Of a DNA stretch of 62,207 nt, positions 9,501-16,780 are shown in pieces (within the stretch, counting starts at the first letter, position 1; each line of letters begins with the position of its first letter). Below the pieces are notes generated by a model. That model saw nothing but the letters and a program-made list of their open reading frames with translations. It was not told the DNA's origin and did not search any database. The DNA is from Amantichitinum ursilacus. GTDB lineage: Bacteria > Pseudomonadota > Gammaproteobacteria > Burkholderiales > Chitinibacteraceae. The position numbers and the translations under genes are program-made. Where the stretch lies: assembly GCF_001294205.1 (NCBI RefSeq), contig NZ_LAQT01000033.1, positions 1-62,207 of the forward strand, given 5' to 3'.

Positions 9501-10314
9501 GATCGACATCCATCGAACAGGGAAACTGCGCCGCCTGATTGCTATCGCGCGCGCACACCGCCGCATCGCTCAGCCCATCCAGCACGGTGCCGGTTAATGC
9601 GGCAAAAAAGCCCAACACCAACAAGGCAATTGCTAACGTTTGCCGCGGCGTACTGGTTTCGTTTTGCGAAAACCAGAACACGCCAATATGTTTGGCCAGG
9701 TAATACAAGGCAATGGGCCACGCCAGACACCACCATGACGGCAATGTCACGTTATGCAAAGTCAGCCATGGCGTTTGTAAAAGCAACTGCACCAGGCTTT
9801 CCAGCGCATGCGGCAATGTGACCACGCCCGCAATCAATAACATCAACAACGCGACTTCAAATTGCGTCGCAATAAAGCCGCGTAATGAGGTCGCAAAAAA
9901 CAAAGCCTGATCGCGCGCGCCCCCGGGCATCAAATATCGACCATTGCTGCGCAACCACCACAACAAGGTGGAATCATCGCGCCGCATGCCGCCTTGCACT
10001 TCTTCGGCATTGGAAGATTCAATATCGCCGGTTTGCGCGGCATCGGCCCTTAAACCAAACAAACGTCCAAACGCCGCGCCGATATAGCCACCGCCGGAAA
10101 CGGTGGATAAATAATCGACATGTTCAAGCACGCGGTTTTTGGCCAACGCACGCAAAAGGCCAAAGCTGAACGTAGCGCTGCGGATGCCGCCACCGGATAA
10201 AGCGACGGCAATAACGGGCCGCTGCTGGTCGGCAACCCCGGCGTGACGGCGGCGCTCGGCAATGATGTCATGCTCGAAATCGAGACCGGATGGTTCGGGG
10301 ATTTGCATGGACAC
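6580..10314 (-). CDS. giant patatin-like phospholipase with inserted membrane domain
   Basis: A 1244-residue protein carrying the patatin Ser/Asp dyad: the oxyanion motif GGGIRS at 41-46, the nucleophile Ser73 in TVSGGGYIG, and the catalytic Asp670 in LSDGGHFDNTG. About seven hydrophobic segments (about residues 152-446) sit between the nucleophile and the Asp, so the catalytic domain is split by a membrane domain. A further hydrophobic segment near 910-930 is followed by a soluble region of about 300 residues. This contains a Pro/Ala/Ser low-complexity hinge encoded partly by a GGAGGC repeat. Family knowledge predicts acyl hydrolysis of membrane lipids. It is far longer than ordinary patatins (about 300-400 residues). 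It sits next to the Rhs region, but no secretion gene is adjacent, so a toxin role is only a guess. Confidence 0.82.
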   Translation of the reverse strand: MSMQIPEPSGLDFEHDIIAERRRHAGVADQQRPVIAVALSGGGIRSATFSFGLLRALAKNRVLEHVDYLSTVSGGGYIGAAFGRLFGLRADAAQTGDIESSNAEEVQGGMRRDDSTLLWWLRSNGRYLMPGGARDQALFFATSLRGFIATQFEVALLMLLIAGVVTLPHALESLVQLLLQTPWLTLHNVTLPSWWCLAWPIALYYLAKHIGVFWFSQNETSTPRQTLAIALLVLGFFAALTGTVLDGLSDAAVCARDSNQAAQFPCSMDVDQISVSALSSIVLLAVLSGLLSAALASCRLRVRRMPPAGLRQWATAGLTQSLFCAGLLLAACVLDAVSWQLAFMLANEDHAWSLLTGASTSSVVLVAVRIFQQTLEAKTRVSIPLERIAHYVGIALLLFILLLWSVALQFYLYFSWNLSALPDPPLWQGALRWLVLFVPVVIYMCLTGRDLEHANLASLHYFYRLRMARAYVSLGNIGAGGRFRAGSPLDPVSSEIADRICNISEFVDGDDPPMSEYAPHKHGGPIHLINCCINQTVDDRTDSYNADRKGIAMAVSALGVETGTRFPDLAALPAQTTLAQWTVISGAAVGSGMGSRTRSGLSALFFLSALRLGYWSKRLRPPNAAIDADFNAHTLRLKRWQKRFAKYWAICGECLARFPGLNDPHWYLSDGGHFDNTGVYALLKRRPSVIVLADCSADPEYLFEDLENLVRKARIDYGAEIEFLAPDALRQRWHGHDAFLAAVGTVATITAEAGPEHFLLARIRYCKRGEHPRIGALLVVKPRRARQPDFDLIGYADSNSDFPQQSSGDQFFDEAQWESYHCLGRILGQRITPDLVWQLPRWAAETPIQQVETAKAADAPPADPDSARRQRATPALRWTVGATATLSLLAAVWHGVDQKQADDSKAAADFFKLYDQVQTDLAKCTASACDDALAINVRITHLRELQQGFGRSDATDAALKSIEKAITAFCGKNTQDDHCTTLKARPGHPQAGEVWRQYWYGVRGGDQSATPASFDLGNLPWVGGVQGRLRQLLRMMLTERVEVASLQPGPLGQDSTVTAPAPVPVPAPATATASASASASATAPAPGPWAAPTPAASARSTPTPTPYDRIVLSCNLSQRPMRLFVQIYSEAERSKALGFINNLAGSGIRTPGIENVTTTALKQNSLPPQRWSVPTFLYAAGDEACAEALAAAFPHAVPRQLPAVLSPRPGVIEFWLPPPAASAALTTSLSPFRPTLARAPTAAP
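7075..7098. repeat. hexanucleotide repeat (GGAGGC)x4
   Basis: Four perfect GGAGGC units inside the patatin-like gene, encoding Ala-Ser repeats in the low-complexity hinge. Being a multiple of three, length changes keep the frame. Confidence 0.85.
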
Positions 10315-10562
10315 CGCTCCCGCATGATCAGGTTCATCAAGGCTGAGAGCGGGGCCGATCTGGCGGGTGACTGTCTGCTATTGCCGGCTATGGCAGGAGT
10401 ATATGCGGCGAGTAAGAGGGAGCAAGGCGAGCTTATCGGCGGTGGCGCGTATGACATCAGATCCGATGGATGAGGCAAAGCTTGATTCGGTACGAGCAGC
10501 CATGCTGCGATCCTGAGCTTCGCCTCTTCATCTAATGGCGAATTTGTGCCTGTTCTTTAATT
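10315..10562. other. gene-free spacer, 248 bp
   Basis: This stretch separates the start of the patatin-like gene from the last immunity-type gene of the Rhs array. No ORF with a ribosome-binding site and no convincing terminator was seen. The promoter of the patatin-like gene must lie here or be absent. Confidence 0.4.
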
Positions 10563-10976
10563 TCATGATTCCATTAAGTGGGGAGCGCTCTGTCGCAGAT
10601 AATCTCTTAATGCTAGCCAGACCTCCTCGTTTCCAATTAGAAAGCTGTCGGCTTTTTTCCATTCGGGTAAATCTAAGGCTGTTTCGATTTCATATCTGCC
10701 CACGAGCTCGATTGAATTTCTAAGAATTTCAGCCTCTCGCTTCAATCCTACAAATTCATAGGCATCAGCGACGTCCAGGTATTGCACGCCACCGGGAAAG
10801 GCCGCCGACATCATGAATTCCACACCACCGTTATCGAGAATTCCTTGCGCGTGGTACACCAACATAAAATTTCTTAAACATTCTTCCAGTTGAAGCGGCG
10901 TTCCCTTTGAACTCGGCAATTTTGCTAATATTTTTTGATAGGCAAGGTCCAGCACTGCATATTCGTCGTTGTCCAT
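10563..10976 (-). CDS. DUF4375/DMP19-like protein, probable immunity protein of Rhs cassette E
   Basis: A 137-residue soluble protein starting MDNDEYAVLDLAY. The segment LRNFMLVYHAQGILDNGGVEFM, then a Gly/Pro turn and a helix ending in GLKREAEILRNSIE, matches the DUF4375 (DMP19) pattern of an NGG motif followed by a helical repeat. Members of this family occur as immunity proteins beside polymorphic toxins. The start is fixed by context: its ATG overlaps the stop of the upstream toxin-tip remnant as TAATG, and AGGCGG lies upstream. The earlier in-frame start at 11012 would run into that remnant. It is the last immunity-type gene of the array; whether it still has a toxin to neutralise is doubtful because its tip gene is truncated. 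Confidence 0.7.
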   Translation of the reverse strand: MDNDEYAVLDLAYQKILAKLPSSKGTPLQLEECLRNFMLVYHAQGILDNGGVEFMMSAAFPGGVQYLDVADAYEFVGLKREAEILRNSIELVGRYEIETALDLPEWKKADSFLIGNEEVWLALRDYLRQSAPHLMES

Positions 10977-11224
10977 TAGTATGCCGCCTCGCAACCGCCG
11001 ATCAATCCGCAAATTATTGACTCTCCGATGCTAGTTGCCGCATCGGATGTACTTTCCCCGCCTTCTGCCGCCTCAACAATGGCTGGCAGGGCTGTAATCC
11101 AGACAATCCAAGGCAGAAATCCAGCAACGACTATTACATACTTGATAAAGGCCAACGTCCCTGAGATATTTTGCTTCCACCCAATAAAAAAATGAAAAAA
11201 AGAGAGCGAATACCAAAGTACATG
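10976..11224 (-). pseudogene. Rhs toxin-tip remnant, cassette E
   Basis: An open frame of about 82 codons without a good start codon. Its C-terminus reads SIICGLIGGCEAAY-stop, closely like the end of cassette D (ADILCGLMGGCDAAY-stop). The preceding hydrophobic part (FIKYVIVVAG...LPAIVEAAEGG) also aligns with cassette D (FMKPRIAGAG...LPTIAQGATNG). The stop codon overlaps the ATG of the DUF4375 gene (TAATG), the usual tip/immunity coupling. The frame is cut off upstream by a TAG at 11225-11227, and no Rhs core precedes it, so this is a decayed tip that has lost its delivery part. Confidence 0.7.
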
Positions 11225-11452
11225 CTAAGGAAAAATGCCCGAAAAATCATCTTCGATATCCTTATGGATGGCCATCGCGCGGCAGCCGATTAGCAAGTAT
11301 GCTATCCCATACGTCTTCGCCAATGCCGATACGGCACCGGCGCAAGCCCCGGCATGAACCGAGTCTGCCTTGGGCCAGCGTATTTTTGTTCCATCTAATA
11401 TCCACAATCGAACCTTCAAAGCAACCTCTCCGCGTGTCTCATACTTGCACAC
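11225..11452 (-). CDS. hypothetical ORF in the Rhs array (75 aa), possibly part of a decayed tip
   Basis: A 75-codon frame beginning with GTG inside the 3' end of the preceding gene. It contains a hydrophobic stretch (AKTYGIAYLLIGCRAMA). It is in the same frame as the cassette E tip remnant and is separated from it only by the TAG at 11225-11227, so both may be halves of one ancestral tip. No homology is recognised and there is no clear ribosome-binding site. It may be non-coding. Confidence 0.25.
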   Translation of the reverse strand: MCKYETRGEVALKVRLWILDGTKIRWPKADSVHAGACAGAVSALAKTYGIAYLLIGCRAMAIHKDIEDDFSGIFP

Positions 11453-11877
11453 GTTATTTCAATGACAATTTCCCTATCAAAAACAATTTCATGTTCCACA
11501 AGGTTATTTTCTTGTCTCACTTCGTGGTAAAGCAAATCGGCCTCTCGCGCATTGCCAAAAAAATCGAAATTAGTCAGCTTACAATCTTTAATTTCAAAAT
11601 ATTTCAGAACATGAACCCTGTCGTGAAAAGGTCCAAGTAAATTAAGGGTTAGGTCCGGCTGCGCTTCAATATCATTATAAATATAATTTTTTGCGCGAAA
11701 AAAAATCGAATCGAGCCAGGCATCGTGAAGACTGCCTCGGCTGGACAAATCATGTCTTGACGGGTCCGACGCAAAAGCATAAATATCGGGTTTCATTTCG
11801 TTTTTTTTTGATTCTAAATATTGGAAATATTTGTCGTATGACATAAATCCATTCATATCTTCCCGAATATAGATCAC
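11416..11877 (-). CDS. probable immunity protein of Rhs cassette D (153 aa)
   Basis: A 153-residue acidic, soluble protein with unusually AT-rich codons (many Lys, Asn, Ile, Phe). It starts at GTG 11877, preceded by AGAAGG, 42 bases after the stop of the cassette D toxin tip. The ATG nine codons in, MNGFMSYDK, is an alternative start. The motif GSLHDAWLDSI and the later EIKDCKLTNFDFFGN resemble small immunity-type proteins found after Rhs tips, but I cannot name the family. The assignment rests mainly on position: last gene of a tip/immunity cassette, base composition unlike the housekeeping genes. No membrane segment is present. Confidence 0.6.
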   Translation of the reverse strand: MIYIREDMNGFMSYDKYFQYLESKKNEMKPDIYAFASDPSRHDLSSRGSLHDAWLDSIFFRAKNYIYNDIEAQPDLTLNLLGPFHDRVHVLKYFEIKDCKLTNFDFFGNAREADLLYHEVRQENNLVEHEIVFDREIVIEITCASMRHAERLL

Positions 11878-11919
11878 GATTCATTACCTTCTCAAGTATT
11901 ATCATCATTTATTCGTTTC

Positions 11920-12540
11920 TTAATATGCTGCATCGCACCCACCCATCAAACCGCACAGAATGTCTGCGGTAACCGCAGTGCCGATATCTCCTACGTCGTC
12001 GCCATTTGTGGCACCCTGCGCAATTGTAGGGAGGACGGTCAATAGCAGAGCCGCGGCACCTGCACCAGCTATTCTCGGCTTCATAAAATCCCCGACGCTT
12101 CTACCCTTGATGCTTGCGGTTCCTTTTTTGGGGACATAGCCAGCACGACGGGCAAAGTCATAAGCTTGGCCCCTGCATTGCGCCGCAACCGAATCTGGCA
12201 AATCAGCGGGGGCACCTATCTTTCCATGCTTGTTGAACCATCCATTTGGCCCATACAAGCCAGCTTCCTTTCCATTAGGTGAATAGACGTGAATCTCAAA
12301 GCTGGCTTGGCCCTCAACAGTGAATGTATCTATTCCACCTTTCCATCCTTGACCCAAGTCGACATAAGACCTTGCTAGTCCATATAGATCAATACCAATA
12401 ACCGGATTGCCACGCGCATACGCATAAGTATTGATCCCCCCACCCAACCCGATCGGATCGAGCGAGCACTGCTGACTCGCCGGATGCTCATCAGACGTAC
12501 CGCATAATCCCAGCGCTTGGCGTTTAAAATTCTGGCCGAT
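11920..12540 (-). pseudogene. orphan Rhs C-terminal tip, cassette D
   Basis: The frame is open from 12540 down to the stop at 11920. It enters the last part of the Rhs core at DPIGLGGGINTYAYARGNP (about 12460-12400), the conserved end of the Rhs shell, and continues into a variable tip. The tip contains FEIHVYSPNGKE and GPNGWFNKHGKIG, then a hydrophobic segment and the end CGLMGGCDAAY. The core upstream of DPIGL is missing and is replaced by about 25 unrelated residues, and there is no obvious start. It is therefore a displaced tip that could be expressed only after recombination onto an intact core. The target of this toxin type is not known to me. Confidence 0.75.
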
Positions 12541-12547
12541 TTATCGG

Positions 12548-12862
12548 CTAATCGAAGGGCATTAAAATACTGCGAGCTTCAGCAGCGCGCAGATATCTGG
12601 AGAAAATTTCTTGCCCATCGAAGAAGGGTTCGTCCACTTGTACAATGCGCTCCGCTCGGACATAAACCCAAGTAAGTTCACCGCGTTCAGTCGGATACAC
12701 GATGCCGCTTCTGCCATGGCCGACGATATCAGCTTTGAGTGCAGCACTTTCTTCCGAGTCAGCAGTTACCAATACAAAGCTTTCCTCCCAAAAGCTCTCA
12801 AGGAGTTCACCCAACGATGACTGCACTTCACTTCGAAAAAACAGGCTGGCCATATAAATCAT
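12548..12862 (-). CDS. DUF4288-like protein, probable immunity protein of Rhs cassette C
   Basis: A 104-residue protein. The pattern WEESFVLVTADSEESAALKAD, an aromatic middle (GELTWVYVRAERIVQVDE), and the end GQEIFSRYLRAAEA fits the DUF4288 family, small alpha/beta proteins often found next to polymorphic toxin genes. The chosen ATG at 12862 has an AAAAAGG ribosome-binding site and lies inside the last codons of the toxin tip of cassette C in another frame, with an overlap of about 35 bases. That overlap implies coupled expression of toxin and antidote. A TTG six bases upstream is an alternative start. The gene itself looks intact. Confidence 0.7.
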   Translation of the reverse strand: MIYMASLFFRSEVQSSLGELLESFWEESFVLVTADSEESAALKADIVGHGRSGIVYPTERGELTWVYVRAERIVQVDEPFFDGQEIFSRYLRAAEARSILMPFD

Positions 12863-13405
12863 ATTCAACTACCTTTTTAAAGCGCAAATCATTGAGTAGC
12901 GTCCACGCTGTTTTCGCAGTCTTGTCACCATTTTTTAAGGCCTCCAGGATCTGCTGCAGCGTTTTATCCTTCCATTGGCCGCGAAAGACTTCCCGAACGC
13001 TCGCCTTACATTCTTTTGCGATGATTCGATCCGCATTACTGGTCAGCCGGTTATGGCATTTTGAATAACAGCATTCTGCTCGCCAGAGCCCGCCGCATCC
13101 AGTAATGCCCTTAATTCGTCGACGTCTCCACGCCGAATGGCTTGTTCAATCGCTGCATCCACCGTGGTGCGCGCCATTGCGCTTGGATCGATAAACACTA
13201 AGGGGTTATTACCCACATACCCATAAGTACTTATCCCCCCACCCAGCCCGATCGGATCGCTCTGGATATACCGCCCCAAGCATGGATCATATTCGCGATA
13301 ACCATTGCTGCTGCGCGAGATCTCCTTGTCCCGGTACTGCCCCGGCATGCGCAGGTTATACACAAATGTATTGCCCGTGCCGTCGTACTTTATTTTCCAG
13401 AGGTG
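12828..13405 (-). pseudogene. Rhs core fragment plus toxin tip with frameshift, cassette C
   Basis: The Rhs core is recognisable from [16 protein letters not shown] (about 13390) through [22 protein letters not shown] (about 13240) to NNPLVFIDPSA. The tip starts with an Ala/Arg-rich helix (AIEQAIRRGDVDELRALLDA). The frame stops at 13043 after NAVIQNAITG. One frame over, between a TAA and this TGA, the sequence goes on as a sensible protein: RLTSNADRIIAKECKASV, then VFRGQWKDKTLQQIL and the end LLNDLRFKKVVEYDLYG, with the stop at 12828. The whole resembles a known type of Rhs tip ending in a LLNDxRFKK-like segment. A single-base change in the ATAACCGGCTGA area explains the break. The upstream core is truncated. 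Confidence 0.75.
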
Positions 13406-13494
13406 GGTTTCTATCGAGGGTGGTGGCCAACCCTCAAACAATAGAAACAACAGCGCCCATGCAAGACGGGCGCCGAATATATTCAAAATGGGGG

Positions 13495-13656
13495 TTAGCC
13501 TATCCCGAAAAGAGAGCCCATTACGTTTTTCAACCACGCCTTTATGTCGGGCCAAGCCATTTTCTTCTTTTTAAAAGAAGATACCAGCAATGATCCGGTA
13601 AACCACACAACCAGACCCAAACCTACGATGATTGTTATAAATTCATACGTTGACAT
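13495..13656 (-). CDS. 53-aa membrane protein, candidate immunity protein of Rhs cassette B
   Basis: A 53-residue ORF starting MSTYEFITIIVG. Residues about 6-26 form one strong membrane helix (TIIVGLGLVVWFTGSLLV), followed by a Lys-rich turn (FKKKKMAW) and a short amphipathic C-terminus. Its ATG overlaps the stop of the cassette B tip as TAATG, the same arrangement as in cassette E, which is good evidence that it is translated. Its position immediately after a toxin tip and the membrane location suggest an immunity protein against a toxin acting at or across the inner membrane. No family is recognised. It is shorter than common gene-calling cut-offs, and the opposing frame is filled by a misleading longer ORF. 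Confidence 0.6.
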   Translation of the reverse strand: MSTYEFITIIVGLGLVVWFTGSLLVSSFKKKKMAWPDIKAWLKNVMGSLFGIG

Positions 13657-14500
13657 TAGAACCCCAAAGTTCCCAGTTCACGCAGAAGCTCGCTAGGCTC
13701 GGAGAGCAGATCGACGCCCTTTTCCTTAAAGAACTGAACAGGAGTCGGCTCATTCGGGTCATCATACTGAGTACCAAATGGCAGTACGCCAAGCAAATTT
13801 CGCCAACTAGCATCAGACCACTTGTCATTAATTGCCTCGCTGCATTCTTGCTTAGCGCGCTTCCAAGCCGAATTGGCTGAATTGATATTCCACGCCCCCC
13901 AAGCGGCGGCCCCCATTCCGGCAGGCGCACCTACAACGCTCGCATCCGGACCGGCCGCAGCCCCCAGCTTCAACATCCCCGCTGCATATAGTCTTCCGGC
14001 ATTAGCAGCATTACCAAAGGATGCTGTAGCTTTCACCGGATTTAACAAACCCAGCGGATCAATATTGCCCGTTGGGTTGCCGTCCACATATGCACAAGTA
14101 TTAATCCCCCGCTCAACCCGATCGGATCGGACTGGATATACCACCCCATATACGGATCATATTCGCGAAAGCCGTTGCTGCTGCGCGAGATTTCCTTGTC
14201 CCAATACTGCCCCGGCATGCGCAGGTTATACACAAACGTATTGCCCGTACCTTGCGGATCTTCATACGGATTCGGCGTCGGTCCGAACGGGTTGGTTTCC
14301 CAGCGCCACACCACCTTGTTGGTGGCCGGGTTGGTCACCTGTTTCGGGCTGCCCAGGTGGTCGGGCCAGACGTAGTACGCCACCGCCGTGCCAGCGCTGT
14401 TCAGCCGCACCGTGGCCATCGGCCAGTCGCCGAGGTAGACCGTCTCCTGCACCATCTTGCCGGTACAGTCGTACTCGCCGAGGATGTGGCCGGCTTCGTC
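13656..14500 (-). pseudogene. Rhs core fragment plus toxin tip with frameshift, cassette B
   Basis: The Rhs core begins abruptly at DEAGHILGEYDCTGKMVQE (14500) and runs through [33 protein letters not shown] and [19 protein letters not shown]. The frame then shifts at a run of five G (14106-14110); cassettes C and D have six G at the same place and stay in frame. In the new frame the protein continues INTCAYVDGNPTGNIDPLGLL into a tip. This has an Ala/Gly-rich helical segment (residues GNAANAGRLYAAGMLKLGAA) and ends in LLGVLPFGTQYDDP then ELGTLGF, a pattern I know from other Rhs tips. The 5' half of the rhs gene is absent. Confidence 0.78.
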
Positions 14501-14788
14501 TTGGAGAGGTGAGTCGCCGCACCGCCGGCGGTTTTCCACGCCGAACGAGATGTGCCACCTTGGAGGAAGATGTTCTCGGTCATTGAACGTGCGCCGGTAT
14601 TTAGGCCATGTGCATACGCAGCCTGGCGGGCAGCATACTGTTGATTGAATGACTTTCTGCGGAGGAGCAAAGCCCGCCTTTACCAAAAGGTGCAGGAACC
14701 ACGCCTGCTATTCACTTTTGGTGTCAACTATCAGATTCCGCAGATAAACTTGCCGGCATCCATCAGATGCGTCCGTGATGCAACCCGA
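14501..14788. other. unassigned spacer between cassettes A and B
   Basis: This stretch lies between the immunity-type gene ending at 14789 and the point where Rhs core similarity starts at 14500. Minus-strand frames are open here (for example one reading ARSMTENIFLQGG), but none has a recognisable domain or a clean start. It may be a scar of the recombination that joined the two cassettes. Confidence 0.3.
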
Positions 14789-15271
14789 TCACCGCTTTTC
14801 TAGATATCGATGCCAATAAATTTCCAATGCATGTTTCGCCCCAAAATCGCCATGCTGAATCTTAAGATGCTGGAGCACCGTCGCGATTACCTGCCTTTGC
14901 TGTTTGTTTAAAAATTTTAATTTTTTTTCAATCCACGAAGCCCTTGGCTCTCCGTTCGATACGGGCGGGGTTAACGTGTTAATCACGGTGTCCACCAAGG
15001 CATCTGCCTCGCAATAGTGCGCCACAATCAGATCGAGGTAAGCCGGTATGTAATAGCCAAAAGCGACATCAGAAAGACTCCTTAAAGCGTCTTCCGTATG
15101 AAATAGCGACATTAGGTCAATATTATTCCAGGTCTTGCCTTGAAATAAATTCGCCGCCTGTGCTGCCCCATCTGAAAAGCCACATTCCGGCGAAATTAAA
15201 TCAGCATCCGAAGGCAAGCGCGCAGTCCCAAAATGATTTTTTATGGACAGTCTAATTAACGTATTTTCCAT
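14789..15271 (-). CDS. DUF6714-like protein, probable immunity protein of Rhs cassette A
   Basis: A 160-residue soluble protein. The pattern with an N-terminal Asp-rich region, then WNNIDLMSLFHTEDALRSLS, then VAFGYYIPAYLDLIVAHY, and finally FLNKQQRQVIATVLQHL fits the DUF6714 family (a Tyr-Leu-Pro-Ala-Tyr box followed by an 'NKQQR' helix). This family is common as antidote genes of Rhs and similar toxins. It starts 65 bases after the end of the cassette A toxin tip. Codon use is more AT-rich than in the housekeeping genes. The gene appears intact although its toxin gene is frameshifted, as expected for retained immunity. Confidence 0.68.
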   Translation of the reverse strand: MENTLIRLSIKNHFGTARLPSDADLISPECGFSDGAAQAANLFQGKTWNNIDLMSLFHTEDALRSLSDVAFGYYIPAYLDLIVAHYCEADALVDTVINTLTPPVSNGEPRASWIEKKLKFLNKQQRQVIATVLQHLKIQHGDFGAKHALEIYWHRYLEKR

Positions 15272-15336
15272 TAGTTACAACCTTTCAATTGCGAGTGGAG
15301 CTGGCAAACATACATGGTGCCTCGCACGGTCTCTCT

Positions 15337-16780
15337 TTAAAGTTGATGGGCCAAGTCGCCCCCACGAAAGCATTGATTCATAATATTGTTTCTGGCATCC
15401 ACGCATGATTGCCCTGCGTTCATTTTGTCACGAATCACTGCGCAACTATCCATTGGCGAGCACTTTCTCGGCTGATCGCAGCTCTGGCCTTTTTTATCTT
15501 TTAGATGGTTGTAGTGGTCGTCGTTGCAGTCGCCCGGGGGCGGCGGATTATTTACAGTGCCGCAAACGTTTTTCCACCATTTTTGCGCTTGGGCTGGGAG
15601 GTCAGGCGGCGAATCTGGTAACTGTTCTGATGGTGGCGAAGTCTCACATGCCGCGCCATCAGGTAGAAATGCACACGATTGGACGCCCGGGGCGAGTCCA
15701 ATCGGATCTGTGTGGGTCAGCGGATTTCCACCCACATAAGAATATGTGTTAATCCCACCCGCAAGGCCAATCGGATCGGACTGGATATACCGACCCAGGT
15801 ACGGATCATATTCGCGATAGCCATTGTGCTGCGCGAGATCTCCTTGTCCCAGTACTGCCTCGGCATGCGCAGGTTATACACAAACGTATTGCCCGTGCCC
15901 TGCGGACCTTCATACGGATTTAGGGCCGGTCCGAAGGGGTTGGTTTCCCAACGCCACCCCACCTTGTTGGTGGCAGGTCGGTCACCTGTTTCGGGCTGCC
16001 CAGGTGGTCGGGCCAGACGTAATACGCGACGGCCGTGGCCGCGCTGTTCAGTCGCATGGTGGCGACCGGCCAGTCGCCCAGGTAGACCGTTTCCTGCACC
16101 ATTTTGCCGGTACCGTCGTACTCGCCGAGGATATGGCCGGCCTCGTCATAGACCAGGCGCGTGACCACGCCGCTGACGGTCTTCTGCATGCGCTGACCGA
16201 TGGCGTTGTACGTGTACGTGCCCAGCACCGTACTGCCTTCGGTGGTTTTGACCATGCGGCCGACGTTGTCGTACACGAAGGTCGCACCGCCGCGGCTGGT
16301 CTGGTTGCCCGCCGCGTCATAGCCGAAATAGACGACGGGGCTGGCAGTGATGCTGTTCGGGCGGTTGCTGGTAGTGCTGTACACAAACGGGGTGGTAGCC
16401 GATGCGGTGCGGTTGCCGTTGGCGTCGTAGGTGTAGCTCCAGCTGCCGGTGCCGGCGATGCTGGTGGTGGTCAGGCGGTCCATATTGTCGTAGCGATACG
16501 AACCCGCGAATTGCGGGTGCGCCGAATCGACGATGTCGGTGACGTTGCCGACGTTGTCGTAGCTATAGACCTTGCTGGCATCGCCCATGCTGATGCTGGC
16601 CGTGCGGCCGACCGCGTCGCCAGCGCGTTGCCATCTGGCGCCGTTGGCCCACGTCCACGCCAGCGGGGCCGACATGGCTTGCCAGGCCACATTGTTGATC
16701 AGCGACTGGCCGTTGAAGTGCGGGCCGCACCGGCCGCTTCCGGAGCTTGGCCCCATTGCGCCGGGCTCTTTGCAATCAAG
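15337..16780 (-). pseudogene. rhs gene, 5'-truncated and frameshifted, cassette A
   Basis: This is the longest Rhs piece. YD-repeat sequence is clear: VYSYDNVGNVTDIVD, YRYDNMDRLTTT, WSYTYDANGNRTAS, GYDAAGNQTSRGG, FVYDNVGRMVKTTE. The core end follows: HILGEYDGTGKMVQETV, WPDHLGSPKQVTD. Compared with cassettes B and C, one base is missing near 15977 (VTD-LPPTRW instead of VTNPATNKV) and one near 15826 (SRS-TMAIA instead of SRSNGYRE). Three consecutive frames are therefore needed to read through. The tip (15735-15337) is Cys-rich: [50 protein letters not shown]. Everything before about residue FNGQSLINNV, including the N-terminal trafficking region, is lost, so no intact Rhs protein can be made here. 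Confidence 0.85.

Noticed and set aside
13405-13555. N-terminal part of the 170-codon ORF before the cassette C core
   Set aside because: It is the frame-shifted shadow of the 53-aa membrane protein gene; Rhs sequence only begins near 13400.
14042-14144. Programmed ribosomal frameshift in cassette B
   Set aside because: The G-run could allow slippage, but the core is already truncated upstream without a start, so a programmed event would have no function here; a mutation is simpler.
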